This document shows, piece after piece, positions 1 to 8,106 of a stretch of DNA of 64,000 nucleotides. The notes under the pieces were generated by a model. It made no database searches. It saw nothing but the letters and a program-made list of their open reading frames with translations, and was not told the DNA's origin. Position 1 is the stretch's first letter. Each line of letters opens with the position of its first letter. Position numbers and translations under genes: made by a program. The stretch covers positions 496,001 to 560,000 of the forward strand of contig NZ_CP026031.1 in the NCBI RefSeq assembly GCF_003726095.1, in the 5' to 3' direction. This DNA is from Niallia circulans (GTDB lineage Bacteria > Bacillota > Bacilli > Bacillales > Cytobacillaceae).

Positions 1-1
1 T

Positions 2-973
2 CATATTCCTGAATATCTATTGAATAAACAAGTGGAATTGGTTGCTGTCTGTGACATCAATGAGGAAAGAGCAACTGAAATTGCGGAAAAATATCAAGCG
101 CAAGCATTTACCGATTATAAAGAATTATTAAAAATGGATGGGATAGATGCGGTTAGTGTGTGTACGCCAAACTATCTTCATGCCCCTATTTCTATTGATG
201 CTTTGAATGCTGGCAAACATGTTCTTTGTGAAAAGCCAATGGCAACATCAAAAGAAGAGGCTGAGCAAATGATAAAAGCTGCTAAAAAGAGTGGGAAAAA
301 ATTGATGATTGGACATAACCAACGTTTTGTTGCATCCCATCAAAAAGCCCATCAATTAATTAAAAGCGGAGAAATTGGTAAGGTGTACAGTTTCCGCACA
401 ACATTTGGTCATGGTGGTCCAGAAGGCTGGAGTGTTGATGGTAAAGAGAGCTGGTTCTTTAAAAAAGAAGAAGCATTTATTGGTGCTATGGGAGATTTAG
501 GTGTTCATAAAGCAGATTTATTAAGATTTGTATTAGGAGAGGAATTTACAGAGGTAGGAGCATTTGTAGAAACGAATGCAAAAGACTTCTCTACTGTAGA
601 TGATAATGCTGTTTGTATATTAAAAACAGATAGCGGCATAATTGGAACGTTGACTGCAAGCTGGGCTTATCGTGGAAAAGAAGATAATTCAACTGTTATT
701 TATGCAGAAAAAGCCGTCATTCGTTTAGAAGATGATCCAAACTATTCGTTAATTATCCAATATACCAATGGAGAAAAAGTAAGTTATGAATTAGGCAGAA
801 TTCAATCAAATAGTGATGGTGGACAAAATAAGACTGGTGTTATAGATCATTTTGTGGAAAGTATTTTAGAAGATAAAGAGCCACTTATTAGTGGAGAAGA
901 AGGAAAAAAATCTTTGGCGATCATTCTCGCAGCCTTGGAATCACAAGCAACGAAGACTATTACCAAAATATAG
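2..973 (+). CDS. Gfo/Idh/MocA-family NAD(P)-dependent oxidoreductase, 5' truncated
   Basis: Probable NAD(P)-dependent sugar or cyclitol dehydrogenase. The frame is open to the window edge, reading HIPEYLL before the first possible start (TTG at 20), so the N-terminus and the GxGxxG dinucleotide loop lie outside the window. What remains shows the end of the Rossmann strand (VAVCDINEERA), the family EKP motif (CEKPMATS) and the C-terminal alpha/beta substrate domain. The stop codon lies about 50 bp before a sugar isomerase gene, followed by a second Gfo/Idh/MocA gene, so the three form one catabolic unit. The substrate cannot be read from the sequence; inositols or keto-sugars are typical of the family. 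Confidence 0.9.
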   Translation, partial: HIPEYLLNKQVELVAVCDINEERATEIAEKYQAQAFTDYKELLKMDGIDAVSVCTPNYLHAPISIDALNAGKHVLCEKPMATSKEEAEQMIKAAKKSGKKLMIGHNQRFVASHQKAHQLIKSGEIGKVYSFRTTFGHGGPEGWSVDGKESWFFKKEEAFIGAMGDLGVHKADLLRFVLGEEFTEVGAFVETNAKDFSTVDDNAVCILKTDSGIIGTLTASWAYRGKEDNSTVIYAEKAVIRLEDDPNYSLIIQYTNGEKVSYELGRIQSNSDGGQNKTGVIDHFVESILEDKEPLISGEEGKKSLAIILAALESQATKTITKI

Positions 974-1023
974 TGCATATAGAAAGAATACAGGAAAATT
1001 GGAAGGAATGGGGAGGAGTTCAC

Positions 1024-1992
1024 ATGAAATTAGGCGTGTTTACCGTATTATTTGCAGACAAATCATTTGAAGAAATGCTTGATGCAGTAAAAGAAGCTGG
1101 CATTCAAGCAGTTGAAATAGGTACTGGCGGTTATCCTGGAAACAAACATTGTAATGTAGATGAATTATTAGAATCAGAAGAAAAGAGAAAAGAATATCTA
1201 GAAAAGGTGACAGAACGTGATTTAATCATAAGTGCATTCAGTTGTCACGGAAATCCAATCTCACCTGAAGAAGCATTTGCAAAGGAATCGCATGAAACAC
1301 TGCTTAAAACAATCAAACTAGCATCTTTGATGAATGTTCCGGTTGTAAACTGCTTTTCAGGAACGGCTGGGGATCATGATGGTGCGAAATATCCTAACTG
1401 GCCAGTTACACCATGGCCAAATGAATATTCTGATGTGAAAAAATGGCAATGGGAAGAAAAGTTAATCCCTTATTGGAAAGAAGTAGGGCATATTGCAAAA
1501 GAAAGTGGTGTGAAGATTGGTTTAGAGCTCCATGGTGGATTCCTAGTGCATACTCCATACACCTTATTAAAATTACGAGAGGAAACTTGTGATGCGATTG
1601 GTGCAAACTTGGATCCAAGTCACTTATGGTGGCAAGGTATTAATCCAGTTGCGGCGATTAAAATTTTGGCAAAGGAAAAAGCTATTCATCACTTTCATGC
1701 AAAAGATACGTATATTGACCAGGATAATGTTAACATGTATGGCTTAACAGATATGCAGCCATACGGTGAAGTTCAGACAAGGGCTTGGACATTTCGTTCC
1801 GTTGGATGTGGACATAGTGTTAGTGAATGGTCAGATATGATGAGTGCTTTAAGAACATATGGGTACGATTATGTTGTCAGCATTGAACATGAAGATCCAA
1901 TTATGTCGATTAGGGAAGGATTAACAAGAGCAGTTACTAATTTGAAATCTATTTTAATTGAAGATGCTCCTTCTCAAATGTGGTGGGTTTAG
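1024..1992 (+). CDS. Sugar phosphate isomerase/epimerase (TIM barrel, AP-endonuclease-2 fold)
   Basis: 322-residue xylose-isomerase-like TIM barrel protein, probably converting a keto-sugar or inositol intermediate. Start chosen at ATG 1024 because a GGGAGGAG ribosome site sits just upstream; the frame is open further 5' to GTG 973, which lacks a site. Likely metal ligands lie in LELHGG, NLDPSHLWW, HFHAKD and SIEHED, the usual Glu/Asp/His positions of the family. It lies between two Gfo/Idh/MocA dehydrogenases, the common arrangement in which dehydrogenases oxidise a sugar and the barrel enzyme isomerises or cleaves the product. The family call is firm; the substrate is unknown. Confidence 0.9.
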   Translation: MKLGVFTVLFADKSFEEMLDAVKEAGIQAVEIGTGGYPGNKHCNVDELLESEEKRKEYLEKVTERDLIISAFSCHGNPISPEEAFAKESHETLLKTIKLASLMNVPVVNCFSGTAGDHDGAKYPNWPVTPWPNEYSDVKKWQWEEKLIPYWKEVGHIAKESGVKIGLELHGGFLVHTPYTLLKLREETCDAIGANLDPSHLWWQGINPVAAIKILAKEKAIHHFHAKDTYIDQDNVNMYGLTDMQPYGEVQTRAWTFRSVGCGHSVSEWSDMMSALRTYGYDYVVSIEHEDPIMSIREGLTRAVTNLKSILIEDAPSQMWWV

Positions 1993-2057
1993 ATTATATT
2001 TAGAAAATACTTGAACAAATAGACATTCGTTAAATAGTGGAAACGGGGGAGAGAAAC

Positions 2058-3110
2058 ATGTCCAAATTAAAGGTAGCGATTATTGGTTGTGGTAATATTT
2101 TTCCTATGCATGCTCAATCAATTGTCTCAAGAGAGGATGCAGAGTTAGTAGCAGTTTGTGATGTAAAGCCTGAACGAGCAGAAGAAAAAGCCAAAATTTA
2201 TGGCTGTGCCGCTTATACAGACTATAAGAAAATGTTTGAACAGGAAAGCTTAGATGTGTTGCATATTTGTCTACCACATCATTTGCATGCACCAGTGACA
2301 ATTGAAGCTGCGAAAAAACAGATTCATATATTAACAGAAAAACCAATGTCTATTCATTATGATGATGCTGTTGAAATGGTGGAAACAGCGAAGGAGAATA
2401 AGGTTACCCTTGGTGTCATTTTTCAAAATCGTTATAATCCTGGCTCCCAGCTCATAAAGAAAATGTTGGATAATGGAGAACTTGGCAAGATCAAATCAGG
2501 AAAACTATCTGTTACATGGGACCGTTCTGATGAGTATTATCAAAAAAGTGATTGGAAAGGGACATGGGAGAAAGAAGGCGGCGGAGTTATAATTGATCAA
2601 GCAATTCATACAATGGATTTGATGAGATGGTTTGTGAATGCCGACATTAACTATGTAGATGCATCAATAAGCAATCGTGCACATGAAATTATTGAGGTGG
2701 AAGATGCAGCTGAAGGAGTTATAGCATATAAGAATGGCATTGTTACTGCTTTTCATGCTATAAATTATTATACGTACGACGCGCCAGTTGAAATTGAGCT
2801 GCATTGTGAAAAGGGAATTGCCAAAATGGTTGCTGATCGGGCAACTGTACGATTAATGGATGGAAGAGAATTTATCGCAGATAATAATCCTCAAGAAACT
2901 TTTCATTATGAAAATGGAGTCAAAGGGTATTGGGGAGTTAGTCATGTAAAGCAAATCAATAATTTTTACGATTCGTTGGCAACAGGAATTCCTTTAGATG
3001 TCACGGGGGAAGAAGCATTAAAAACACAAAAAATGATTTGTGCCGTATATGAATCAGGAAAGAAAAAAGAACGTGTTTACTTTAAATCGACGGTAGAATC
3101 CATACAATAG
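2058..3110 (+). CDS. Gfo/Idh/MocA-family oxidoreductase
   Basis: Second dehydrogenase of the cassette, 350 residues. The N-terminal Rossmann segment VAIIGCGNIFPMH carries the GxGxxxxxH form of the nucleotide loop, and TEKPMSI is the EKP motif. The region around GGGVIIDQAIHTMDLMRWF matches the GG...D..xH..D catalytic helix of the family, with Asp and His likely taking part in hydride transfer. Start set at ATG 2058 behind GGGGGAG; the frame also opens at GTG 2037. It is the last gene of the unit and is followed by a strong terminator. It is not a duplicate of the first gene; the two differ throughout. Confidence 0.92.
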   Translation: MSKLKVAIIGCGNIFPMHAQSIVSREDAELVAVCDVKPERAEEKAKIYGCAAYTDYKKMFEQESLDVLHICLPHHLHAPVTIEAAKKQIHILTEKPMSIHYDDAVEMVETAKENKVTLGVIFQNRYNPGSQLIKKMLDNGELGKIKSGKLSVTWDRSDEYYQKSDWKGTWEKEGGGVIIDQAIHTMDLMRWFVNADINYVDASISNRAHEIIEVEDAAEGVIAYKNGIVTAFHAINYYTYDAPVEIELHCEKGIAKMVADRATVRLMDGREFIADNNPQETFHYENGVKGYWGVSHVKQINNFYDSLATGIPLDVTGEEALKTQKMICAVYESGKKKERVYFKSTVESIQ

Positions 3111-3121
3111 CAGCATTTTGA

Positions 3122-3171
3122 AAAAGGCTATATGGCTTCCAGCTTTCTGGGGAGGATATAGCCTTTTGCTT
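3122..3171 (+). terminator. Intrinsic terminator of the sugar cassette
   Basis: Twelve-base arms AAAAGGCTATAT (3122-3133) and ATATAGCCTTTT (3156-3167) form a hairpin that begins 12 bp after the stop codon and ends in a T-rich stretch. Confidence 0.8.
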
Positions 3172-3224
3172 TTAAAGTCAATTTACATGCTTTTAAACAT
3201 TTGTTATAAAAAACACTTTACAAA

Positions 3225-3239
3225 TCGTAATGGTTACGG
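3225..3239. promoter_or_regulatory. Zur-box-like palindrome, site 1
   Basis: TCGTAATGGTTACGG matches the Bacillus Zur operator TCGTAATNATTACGA at all but two defined positions. It lies after a TTTACA (3217-3222) that could serve as a -35, with TAATAT (3241-3246) as a possible -10, so a bound repressor would cover the promoter. The next gene downstream is a zinc-binding lipoprotein, which fits Zur control. Site assignment is by inspection only. Confidence 0.6.
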
Positions 3240-3295
3240 TTAATATAATAAAGTCGATAGAACAATCTTTTATATGCTCCATCTAATTTTATAAA

Positions 3296-3310
3296 TCGTA
3301 ACAGTTTCGA
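3296..3310. promoter_or_regulatory. Zur-box-like sequence, site 2 (weaker)
   Basis: TCGTAACAGTTTCGA has three mismatches to the Zur consensus and starts 71 bp after the start of site 1. It may be an auxiliary operator; alone it would not be convincing. Confidence 0.35.
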
Positions 3311-3697
3311 TCTGATTGTTTTAAAGTTTATATGGTTAAATAAAATTACATTTGCACGAACAGATGATAGGAGTTAAATTGAGGATAAAAAACTGTCGAG
3401 AGATTAAGTGACTTTCTAGTTCTTCCGGAGGATAGTGTAAGGCAAACTGAGAATAGAAGTTTTTGAACAATTGCTATATCCATTGTTTTCATACATAATT
3501 TTAACTTTGATCTTACAGCACTTCTTATATCTTGGGTATGAATAAATAAAGGTTTGGTCATTATGTGAGTAAAAAAACACTGGTTTGTACAGAAACAGAG
3601 ATCGCAATTAAAATTAAGGAGAACAGAATAATCCAAATCGAATGGAGTTTATATTGTTTAATATTATAGAGAAATGCATAAAGAAAGTAAATAAAAG
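3311..3697 (+). other. Long untranslated leader before znuA, no gene seen
   Basis: About 390 bp between the Zur-like sites and the znuA ribosome site. Only short frames without ribosome sites occur on the plus strand, for example 15 codons from ATG 3364. One frame reads ERLSDFLVLPEDS near 3400-3440, which looks protein-like but is closed on both sides. Either the mRNA leader is unusually long or a second promoter lies closer to the gene. Confidence 0.4.
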
Positions 3698-3711
3698 GCA
3701 GGGGGATAAAA

Positions 3712-4692
3712 ATGGGAAAAAAATTTAAATTAGTAACGATTATGTTACTTGCAATATTGGTGATAGCTGCATGTGGCAAAGGAGAAAATAATGATTCGAA
3801 CGGGGCAAATAAAGAGAAACTAAAGATCATGACTACCTTTTATCCTATGTATGAGTTTACAAAAAATATAGCTGGTGACAAGGCAGATGTAACATTACTT
3901 ATTCCTTCGAATCAAGAACCACATGGATGGGAGCCAACACCAAAAGATATCGCCAATGTGCAAACTTCAGATTTATTTGTTTTTAATAGTATATATATGG
4001 AAAATTTTGTAGATACAATTAAATCTGCTGTTGATAATAAAGAAACAGTATTTGTTGAAGCAAGCAAAGGTATTACCTTAAAAGAGGGATTAACAGATGA
4101 GCATGATCATGAAGGGGAAGAAGCTGACCATGACCATGAAAGTGAAGAGGCGGAAGATGGGCATAGTCATGAGAAAGATCCTCATGTTTGGTTAAGTCCA
4201 GCGTTAGCGATTAAAGAAGTAGAAACAATTACGGAGAGCATAATCAAAGTAGATCCTGATAATAAAGAAACATATCAAAAAAATAGTGAAAAATATATTG
4301 CAAAATTAACTGCACTTGATCAAAGATATAGTGATGATCTTAGCAAAGTAGCGAAAAAAGAAATGATTACACAACATGCTGCATTTGGATATTTAGCAAG
4401 TGAATATGGATTAACTCAAGTACCAATCTCTGGGATATCACCAGACCAAGAACCGAATGCACAAAGATTAGCGGAATTAAAAGATTTTGCAAAAGAACAT
4501 GATATTAGCGTTATTTATTTTGAAGAAACGGCTTCGCAAAAAGTTGCAGATACGCTTGCCACTGAAATTGGGGCAAGAACAGAAGTACTAAGCACTTTAG
4601 AAGCACTAAGCAAGAAAGATGAAGAAAGTGGAATGGATTATATTAAGGTAATGGAACGTAACTTAGAAAAAATTGTCCAGGCACAACAATAA
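3712..4692 (+). CDS. znuA: Zinc ABC transporter substrate-binding lipoprotein
   Basis: High-affinity zinc-binding lipoprotein (ZnuA/AdcA type, cluster 9 solute-binding family), 326 residues. It has a signal peptide with lipobox IAAC and lipidated Cys21. A His/Asp/Glu-rich loop at about 128-154 (EHDHEGE, DHDHESE, GHSHEKD) is the mark of zinc rather than manganese binders. Probable metal ligands are His71 (PHGWEP), His158 (DPHVW) and His222 (TQHAAFGY). Start ATG 3712 follows GCAGGGGG. The ATPase and permease genes are not adjacent; matching znuC-znuB genes lie at 31.8 kb. The Zur-like boxes upstream suggest derepression under zinc shortage. Confidence 0.95.
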   Translation: MGKKFKLVTIMLLAILVIAACGKGENNDSNGANKEKLKIMTTFYPMYEFTKNIAGDKADVTLLIPSNQEPHGWEPTPKDIANVQTSDLFVFNSIYMENFVDTIKSAVDNKETVFVEASKGITLKEGLTDEHDHEGEEADHDHESEEAEDGHSHEKDPHVWLSPALAIKEVETITESIIKVDPDNKETYQKNSEKYIAKLTALDQRYSDDLSKVAKKEMITQHAAFGYLASEYGLTQVPISGISPDQEPNAQRLAELKDFAKEHDISVIYFEETASQKVADTLATEIGARTEVLSTLEALSKKDEESGMDYIKVMERNLEKIVQAQQ

Positions 4693-4708
4693 TTGACTCT
4701 TCTCTTAT

Positions 4709-4749
4709 AGCCTCTCTTGGAGTTTTTTAAATTCCAATTGAGGCTTTTT
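4709..4749 (+). terminator. Terminator of znuA
   Basis: Outer arms AGCCTC (4709-4714) and GAGGCT (4740-4745) enclose a second pairing TTGGA/TCCAA, followed by a T run. The hairpin lies just after the stop codon. Confidence 0.75.
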
Positions 4750-4832
4750 GTATGGGAGAAATCGATGGTTGCCTTGCGAAAGAACCACATGCTATTGTAT
4801 AAATGAAAACGTTCTATGGAGGGATGATTGGG

Positions 4833-5477
4833 ATGGAAGCAAATAAACGATTCTTGTTTATAGGAGATAGTATTACACAGGCGGGAAGAATGGAAGATAG
4901 GGAAGGCATTGGTTATGGCTATGTTCGTTATATTAAAGACTACTTTACTATTAATCAACCAGAAGTCTTGCCGAATATTGTTAATAAAGGGATAGATGGA
5001 AATAGAATCACTGACTTAGAACAACGCTGGGAAGCAGATGTTCTCACCTTACGTCCAGATCTAGTTTCTATATCAATTGGAATTAATGATGTATGGAGAC
5101 AATTAGACCAACCTCAACTAGAACAGGTTACTCCAGCTAAATTTAGCGCTATTTACGAACGTTTATTAGAAAAAGTAAAAAAACATACAAATGCCAGTAT
5201 TTTTTTGATGGAGCCAACCATTATTGAGGAAGCGATTGAAGCAAAAGGCAATATTCTTTTAAAAGATTATGTAACAGTCATTCATCATATAGCAGCCAAA
5301 TATGATGCAGTGGTTGTGCCTACACATCAAGTATTCATGGAGTATTTACAAAAACAAAATAATCAAGTATTAACGACAGATGGAGTACATATGAATTCTG
5401 CTGGTAATATGCTAATGGCGCAAACATGGTTACAGGTATACAAAAAGTTTAAGGAAGATAAAAGTAGTTTTAGATAA
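4833..5477 (+). CDS. SGNH/GDSL-family hydrolase
   Basis: 214-residue serine esterase/lipase or carbohydrate deacetylase of the SGNH fold. Block I is FIGDSITQAG with nucleophile Ser13, block III is SIGINDVW (Gly and Asn of the oxyanion hole), and block V is TTDGVHMNSAG with the catalytic Asp and His. No signal peptide is seen, so it is likely cytoplasmic. Start set at ATG 4833, nine bases after GGAGGG; the frame is open to ATG 4803 but that start has no ribosome site. It stands alone between a terminator and an MFS gene. The substrate is unknown. Confidence 0.9.
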   Translation: MEANKRFLFIGDSITQAGRMEDREGIGYGYVRYIKDYFTINQPEVLPNIVNKGIDGNRITDLEQRWEADVLTLRPDLVSISIGINDVWRQLDQPQLEQVTPAKFSAIYERLLEKVKKHTNASIFLMEPTIIEEAIEAKGNILLKDYVTVIHHIAAKYDAVVVPTHQVFMEYLQKQNNQVLTTDGVHMNSAGNMLMAQTWLQVYKKFKEDKSSFR

Positions 5478-5648
5478 TCGATAAAAAGAGGAAAGGATTG
5501 AAAACATGTCTCTTATCCATAGACTAACTAATTTAAAATCTATTTAAAAGGATATAGAGACATCATCATAATAGAAAAGAAAGTCTTTCCTAAACCGAAA
5601 TATCAAGGTATGATAGGGGAAATAAATAGAAAGAGAGTGACAACTATC

Positions 5649-6935
5649 ATGACGATGCGACTTAGAGATTGGGATCGGAATTTAAAGATTCGTCTTGCTG
5701 GTGAATCAACTGTTAATGTAACATTTTGGATGTTTTTCCCATTTTTAGCGATATACTTTACAGAATCCTTTGGGAAATCAATTGCAGGATTCTTATTAAT
5801 ACTTTCTCAAGCCTTTTCTGTTGTTGCCAATTTGCTTGGCGGCTATTATGCTGATAAATTCGGTAGAAAGAAAATGATGGTAATATCAAGTCTTGCCCAA
5901 GGAATTGCCTATTTAATCTTTGCTTTTGCTAGCTCTCCGTGGCTTGATTCCCCAGCTATTAGTTTTATCTGTTTCACTGTTATCAGCTTGTTTACTAGTA
6001 TTTATTGGCCAGCAAGCCAAGCGATGGTTGCCGATGTAGTAAAAGAAAAAGACAGAAGCAGTGTTTTTGCTATTTTTTATACTTCTACCAATATTGCAGT
6101 AGTAATTGGTCCGATTCTTGGCGGTTTCTTTTATAAAGATTACCGTTTTTTCCTCCTTTTAGCAGCTGGACTATTAAATATTATATTGAGTATGGTATTA
6201 AAAATTTGGATTGCTGAAACGGCTCCGCCATATAAAGAACTAGATAATAAGAAAAAGAATTGGGCTATGGCGCTTGGGGCACAGTTAAAAGATTATCAGG
6301 TGATAGTAAGAGACCGAACTTTCTTACTGTTTATTTTAGCGGGAGTATTAATAGGGCAAACCTTTATGCAACTAGATTTATTATTACCAGTCTATGTAGA
6401 TGAAATGGTTGCTACACAAAACTTATTTTCTCTTGGCAATTGGTCTCTAGAAATTCAAAGTACACAAGCTTTTGGATTAATACTTGCAGAAAATGGCTTG
6501 GTCGTAGCCTTATTTACCATAATTGTTACAAGATGGATGTCTAAATTTAAAGAGAAGAATGTTTTTATTATTTCCTCCTTTATTTATGCGATTGCAGTTA
6601 TCATGTTTAGCCAAACTAATTTAATTTGGGGGTTAATGTTCGCCATGCTCTTATTTAGTTTTGCAGAGTTGATGACAGCAGGAATTCAACAAAGTTTTAT
6701 TTCTGAGATTGCTCCCGAGGATCAACGTGGTAAATATTTTGCGGCAGCAAGTCTGCGGTTCACTTTTTCAAAAATGATTGCTCCATTATCCATTCCGATG
6801 AGTGCCTGGTTCGGATTTAAATGGACATTCTTCATTATTGCTATATTAGCGATAATAAGTGCGTTCATTTATCAAGTGATGTTCAAACAATTTGAAACAA
6901 AAAAAAGAAAGTTAAATATAGTGAAACCACTATGA
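5649..6935 (+). CDS. MFS transporter (DHA1-type multidrug or sugar efflux)
   Basis: About 428-residue, 12-helix major facilitator. The signature loop between helices 2 and 3 is GGYYADKFGRKKMM, and DRSSVFAIFYTSTNIAVVIGP resembles the helix-5 antiporter motif C region. Proton-driven efflux is likely; the substrate is unknown. The frame opens at 5610, but ATG 5649 places the cytoplasmic start MTMRLRDW at a usual length and follows a GAGAGTG ribosome-like sequence; the choice is uncertain. It is followed by a strong terminator. Confidence 0.85.
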   Translation: MTMRLRDWDRNLKIRLAGESTVNVTFWMFFPFLAIYFTESFGKSIAGFLLILSQAFSVVANLLGGYYADKFGRKKMMVISSLAQGIAYLIFAFASSPWLDSPAISFICFTVISLFTSIYWPASQAMVADVVKEKDRSSVFAIFYTSTNIAVVIGPILGGFFYKDYRFFLLLAAGLLNIILSMVLKIWIAETAPPYKELDNKKKNWAMALGAQLKDYQVIVRDRTFLLFILAGVLIGQTFMQLDLLLPVYVDEMVATQNLFSLGNWSLEIQSTQAFGLILAENGLVVALFTIIVTRWMSKFKEKNVFIISSFIYAIAVIMFSQTNLIWGLMFAMLLFSFAELMTAGIQQSFISEIAPEDQRGKYFAAASLRFTFSKMIAPLSIPMSAWFGFKWTFFIIAILAIISAFIYQVMFKQFETKKRKLNIVKPL

Positions 6936-7000
6936 GGAGTATAAAGGATGGAAATTTCCAGCTTGGACGTGGGCTTTATAATCTGATCATTTTCTAATAT

Positions 7001-7049
7001 AACACTTTCCTAATGGCTATTTTTATAACTAATTAGGAAGGTGTTTTTT
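7001..7049 (+). terminator. Terminator of the MFS gene
   Basis: Arms AACACTTTCCTAAT (7001-7014) and ATTAGGAAGGTGTT (7032-7045) pair with one mismatch and run into TTTTTT. Confidence 0.85.
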
Positions 7050-7100
7050 CTTTTAAAGGCTTTAATTCTAATAAGGGGATTGATTTACATGATTTTATCC

Positions 7101-7125
7101 AAACCTTTTTCTCCTGTATGTCGTC
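7101..7125 (+). promoter_or_regulatory. Candidate ECF-sigma promoter of the sigma/SEDS operon
   Basis: AAAC (7101-7104), a 17-bp spacer and CGTC (7122-7125) have the AAC...CGTC form of ECF sigma promoters of Bacillus. The site ends 28 bp before the start of a gene for an ECF sigma factor, which would make the operon autoregulated. The -35 lacks the usual leading TG, reading TCCAAAC. Confidence 0.5.
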
Positions 7126-7153
7126 TAATTATTAGGTAAGGAGGTTTATTGTT

Positions 7154-7705
7154 TTGGAAGAATTGTCAGCATGCTGGAAAGAAATAGACAATAAAGAAGA
7201 AGTATTTGATGAAATTATGACTACATATGGACAAGAGCTATTACATTTAGTCTTTTCTTATGTCAAAAATGAAGCGATCGCAGAAGAATTAACACAAGAT
7301 ATTTTTGTGAAAGTATATTATTCCATCCATAAATATAAAGGGAAATCTAGTTTTCGAACATGGATTTGGAGAATTGCTATTAACCACTGTAAAGATTATT
7401 TGAAAAGCTGGTATACAAAAAATGTTATAAAAGTGGATGACGAATATATTTATGGAGAAGACAGTAAAGAAAATATTGAACAAACCATTGTTCAAAAAGA
7501 GGAAGAACAATGGCTTGTGCAGGCTGTGATGAGTTTACCTATTCTGTATCGAGAAATTATCTTCCTCTTTTATTTCGAAGAATTAACGATAAAGGAGATT
7601 GCCAGGATAATAGGGGTTAATGAAAATACGATCAAAACCCGATTAAGAAGAGCGAAGCAATTATTAAAAAAGATTGGAGATGAAGAAAAATGGAAAAACG
7701 ACTAA
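7154..7705 (+). CDS. ECF-type RNA polymerase sigma factor
   Basis: 183-residue sigma-70 family factor with only regions 2 and 4. Region 2 (about 20-90) contains LTQDIFVKVYYSIHKYKG and the -10 melting helix FRTWIWRIAINHCKDYLK. Region 4 (about 115-172) contains the helix-turn-helix LTIKEIARIIGVNENTIKTRLRRAKQLL. Start is TTG 7154, nine bases after AAGGAGG. The gene overlaps the next one by 16 bp, so the two are translationally coupled. A candidate ECF promoter just upstream suggests it transcribes its own operon. I cannot assign it to a named B. subtilis ECF factor. Confidence 0.92.
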   Translation: MEELSACWKEIDNKEEVFDEIMTTYGQELLHLVFSYVKNEAIAEELTQDIFVKVYYSIHKYKGKSSFRTWIWRIAINHCKDYLKSWYTKNVIKVDDEYIYGEDSKENIEQTIVQKEEEQWLVQAVMSLPILYREIIFLFYFEELTIKEIARIIGVNENTIKTRLRRAKQLLKKIGDEEKWKND

Positions 7706-8106
7706 AAAACCTTCAAGCTGGTTTGAAAAAGACTTATTTTAATCATCTTTCATTTACTGCTGAGCATCGCAAAGAAATTATGAAAAAAATTCAAATAAAG
7801 AATAAGGAAGAGGAGATTCTTTTAGCAGCTTTGCAATTACTTCATACTAGAAAAACTGGTTTTGAATTAACAGAGTTGTTACGTGCTCGCGGCTTTCAAA
7901 AGTTTGAGAATCAAGAAGGATTTATCTATACTTTTCTGCATCGATTGGAACAGAGAAATATAATTGCATCAGAGTGGGACAATAACAAGGTAAAATATTA
8001 CCATATAGACCGTAAAGGAAAAAAGCTCGAAAAAAAGTTGGCAGCAGAAGGGGGACGCAGCAAAAATATTAGAGAACTGATAGATTGGGTGTACGTAAAT
8101 GAATAA
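7690..8106 (+). CDS. Small winged-helix protein, candidate anti-sigma or PadR-like regulator
   Basis: 138 residues, no membrane segment. Residues 1-35 (LKNLQAGLKKTYFNHLSF, then EHRKEIMKKI) form charged helices like those at the N-terminus of some ECF-associated regulators. Residues 40-120 look like a PadR-type winged helix: ILLAALQLLHTRKTGFELTE, then FIYTFLHRLEQRNII, then KVKYYHIDRKGKKLEKKL, where the YY.ID..G wing pattern is typical. Overlaps both neighbours (16 bp and 8 bp). Position directly after the sigma factor suggests it restrains that sigma factor, but it lacks the zinc-binding HxxxCxxC of ZAS anti-sigma factors. The function is inferred, not seen. Confidence 0.6.
   Translation: MEKRLKNLQAGLKKTYFNHLSFTAEHRKEIMKKIQIKNKEEEILLAALQLLHTRKTGFELTELLRARGFQKFENQEGFIYTFLHRLEQRNIIASEWDNNKVKYYHIDRKGKKLEKKLAAEGGRSKNIRELIDWVYVNE

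Noticed and set aside
1406..1618. 70-codon minus-strand frame inside the sugar isomerase gene
   Set aside because: Lies wholly within a well-supported gene on the other strand and shows no protein family or ribosome site.
3399..3470. Frame reading ERLSDFLVLPEDS that resembles part of ribosomal protein S14 or a transposase remnant
   Set aside because: Only a few residues fit, both ends are closed by stops, and the continuation does not match either family.
3346..3636. 96-codon minus-strand frame before znuA
   Set aside because: No ribosome site, biased composition, and overlapping alternative frames; not a credible gene.
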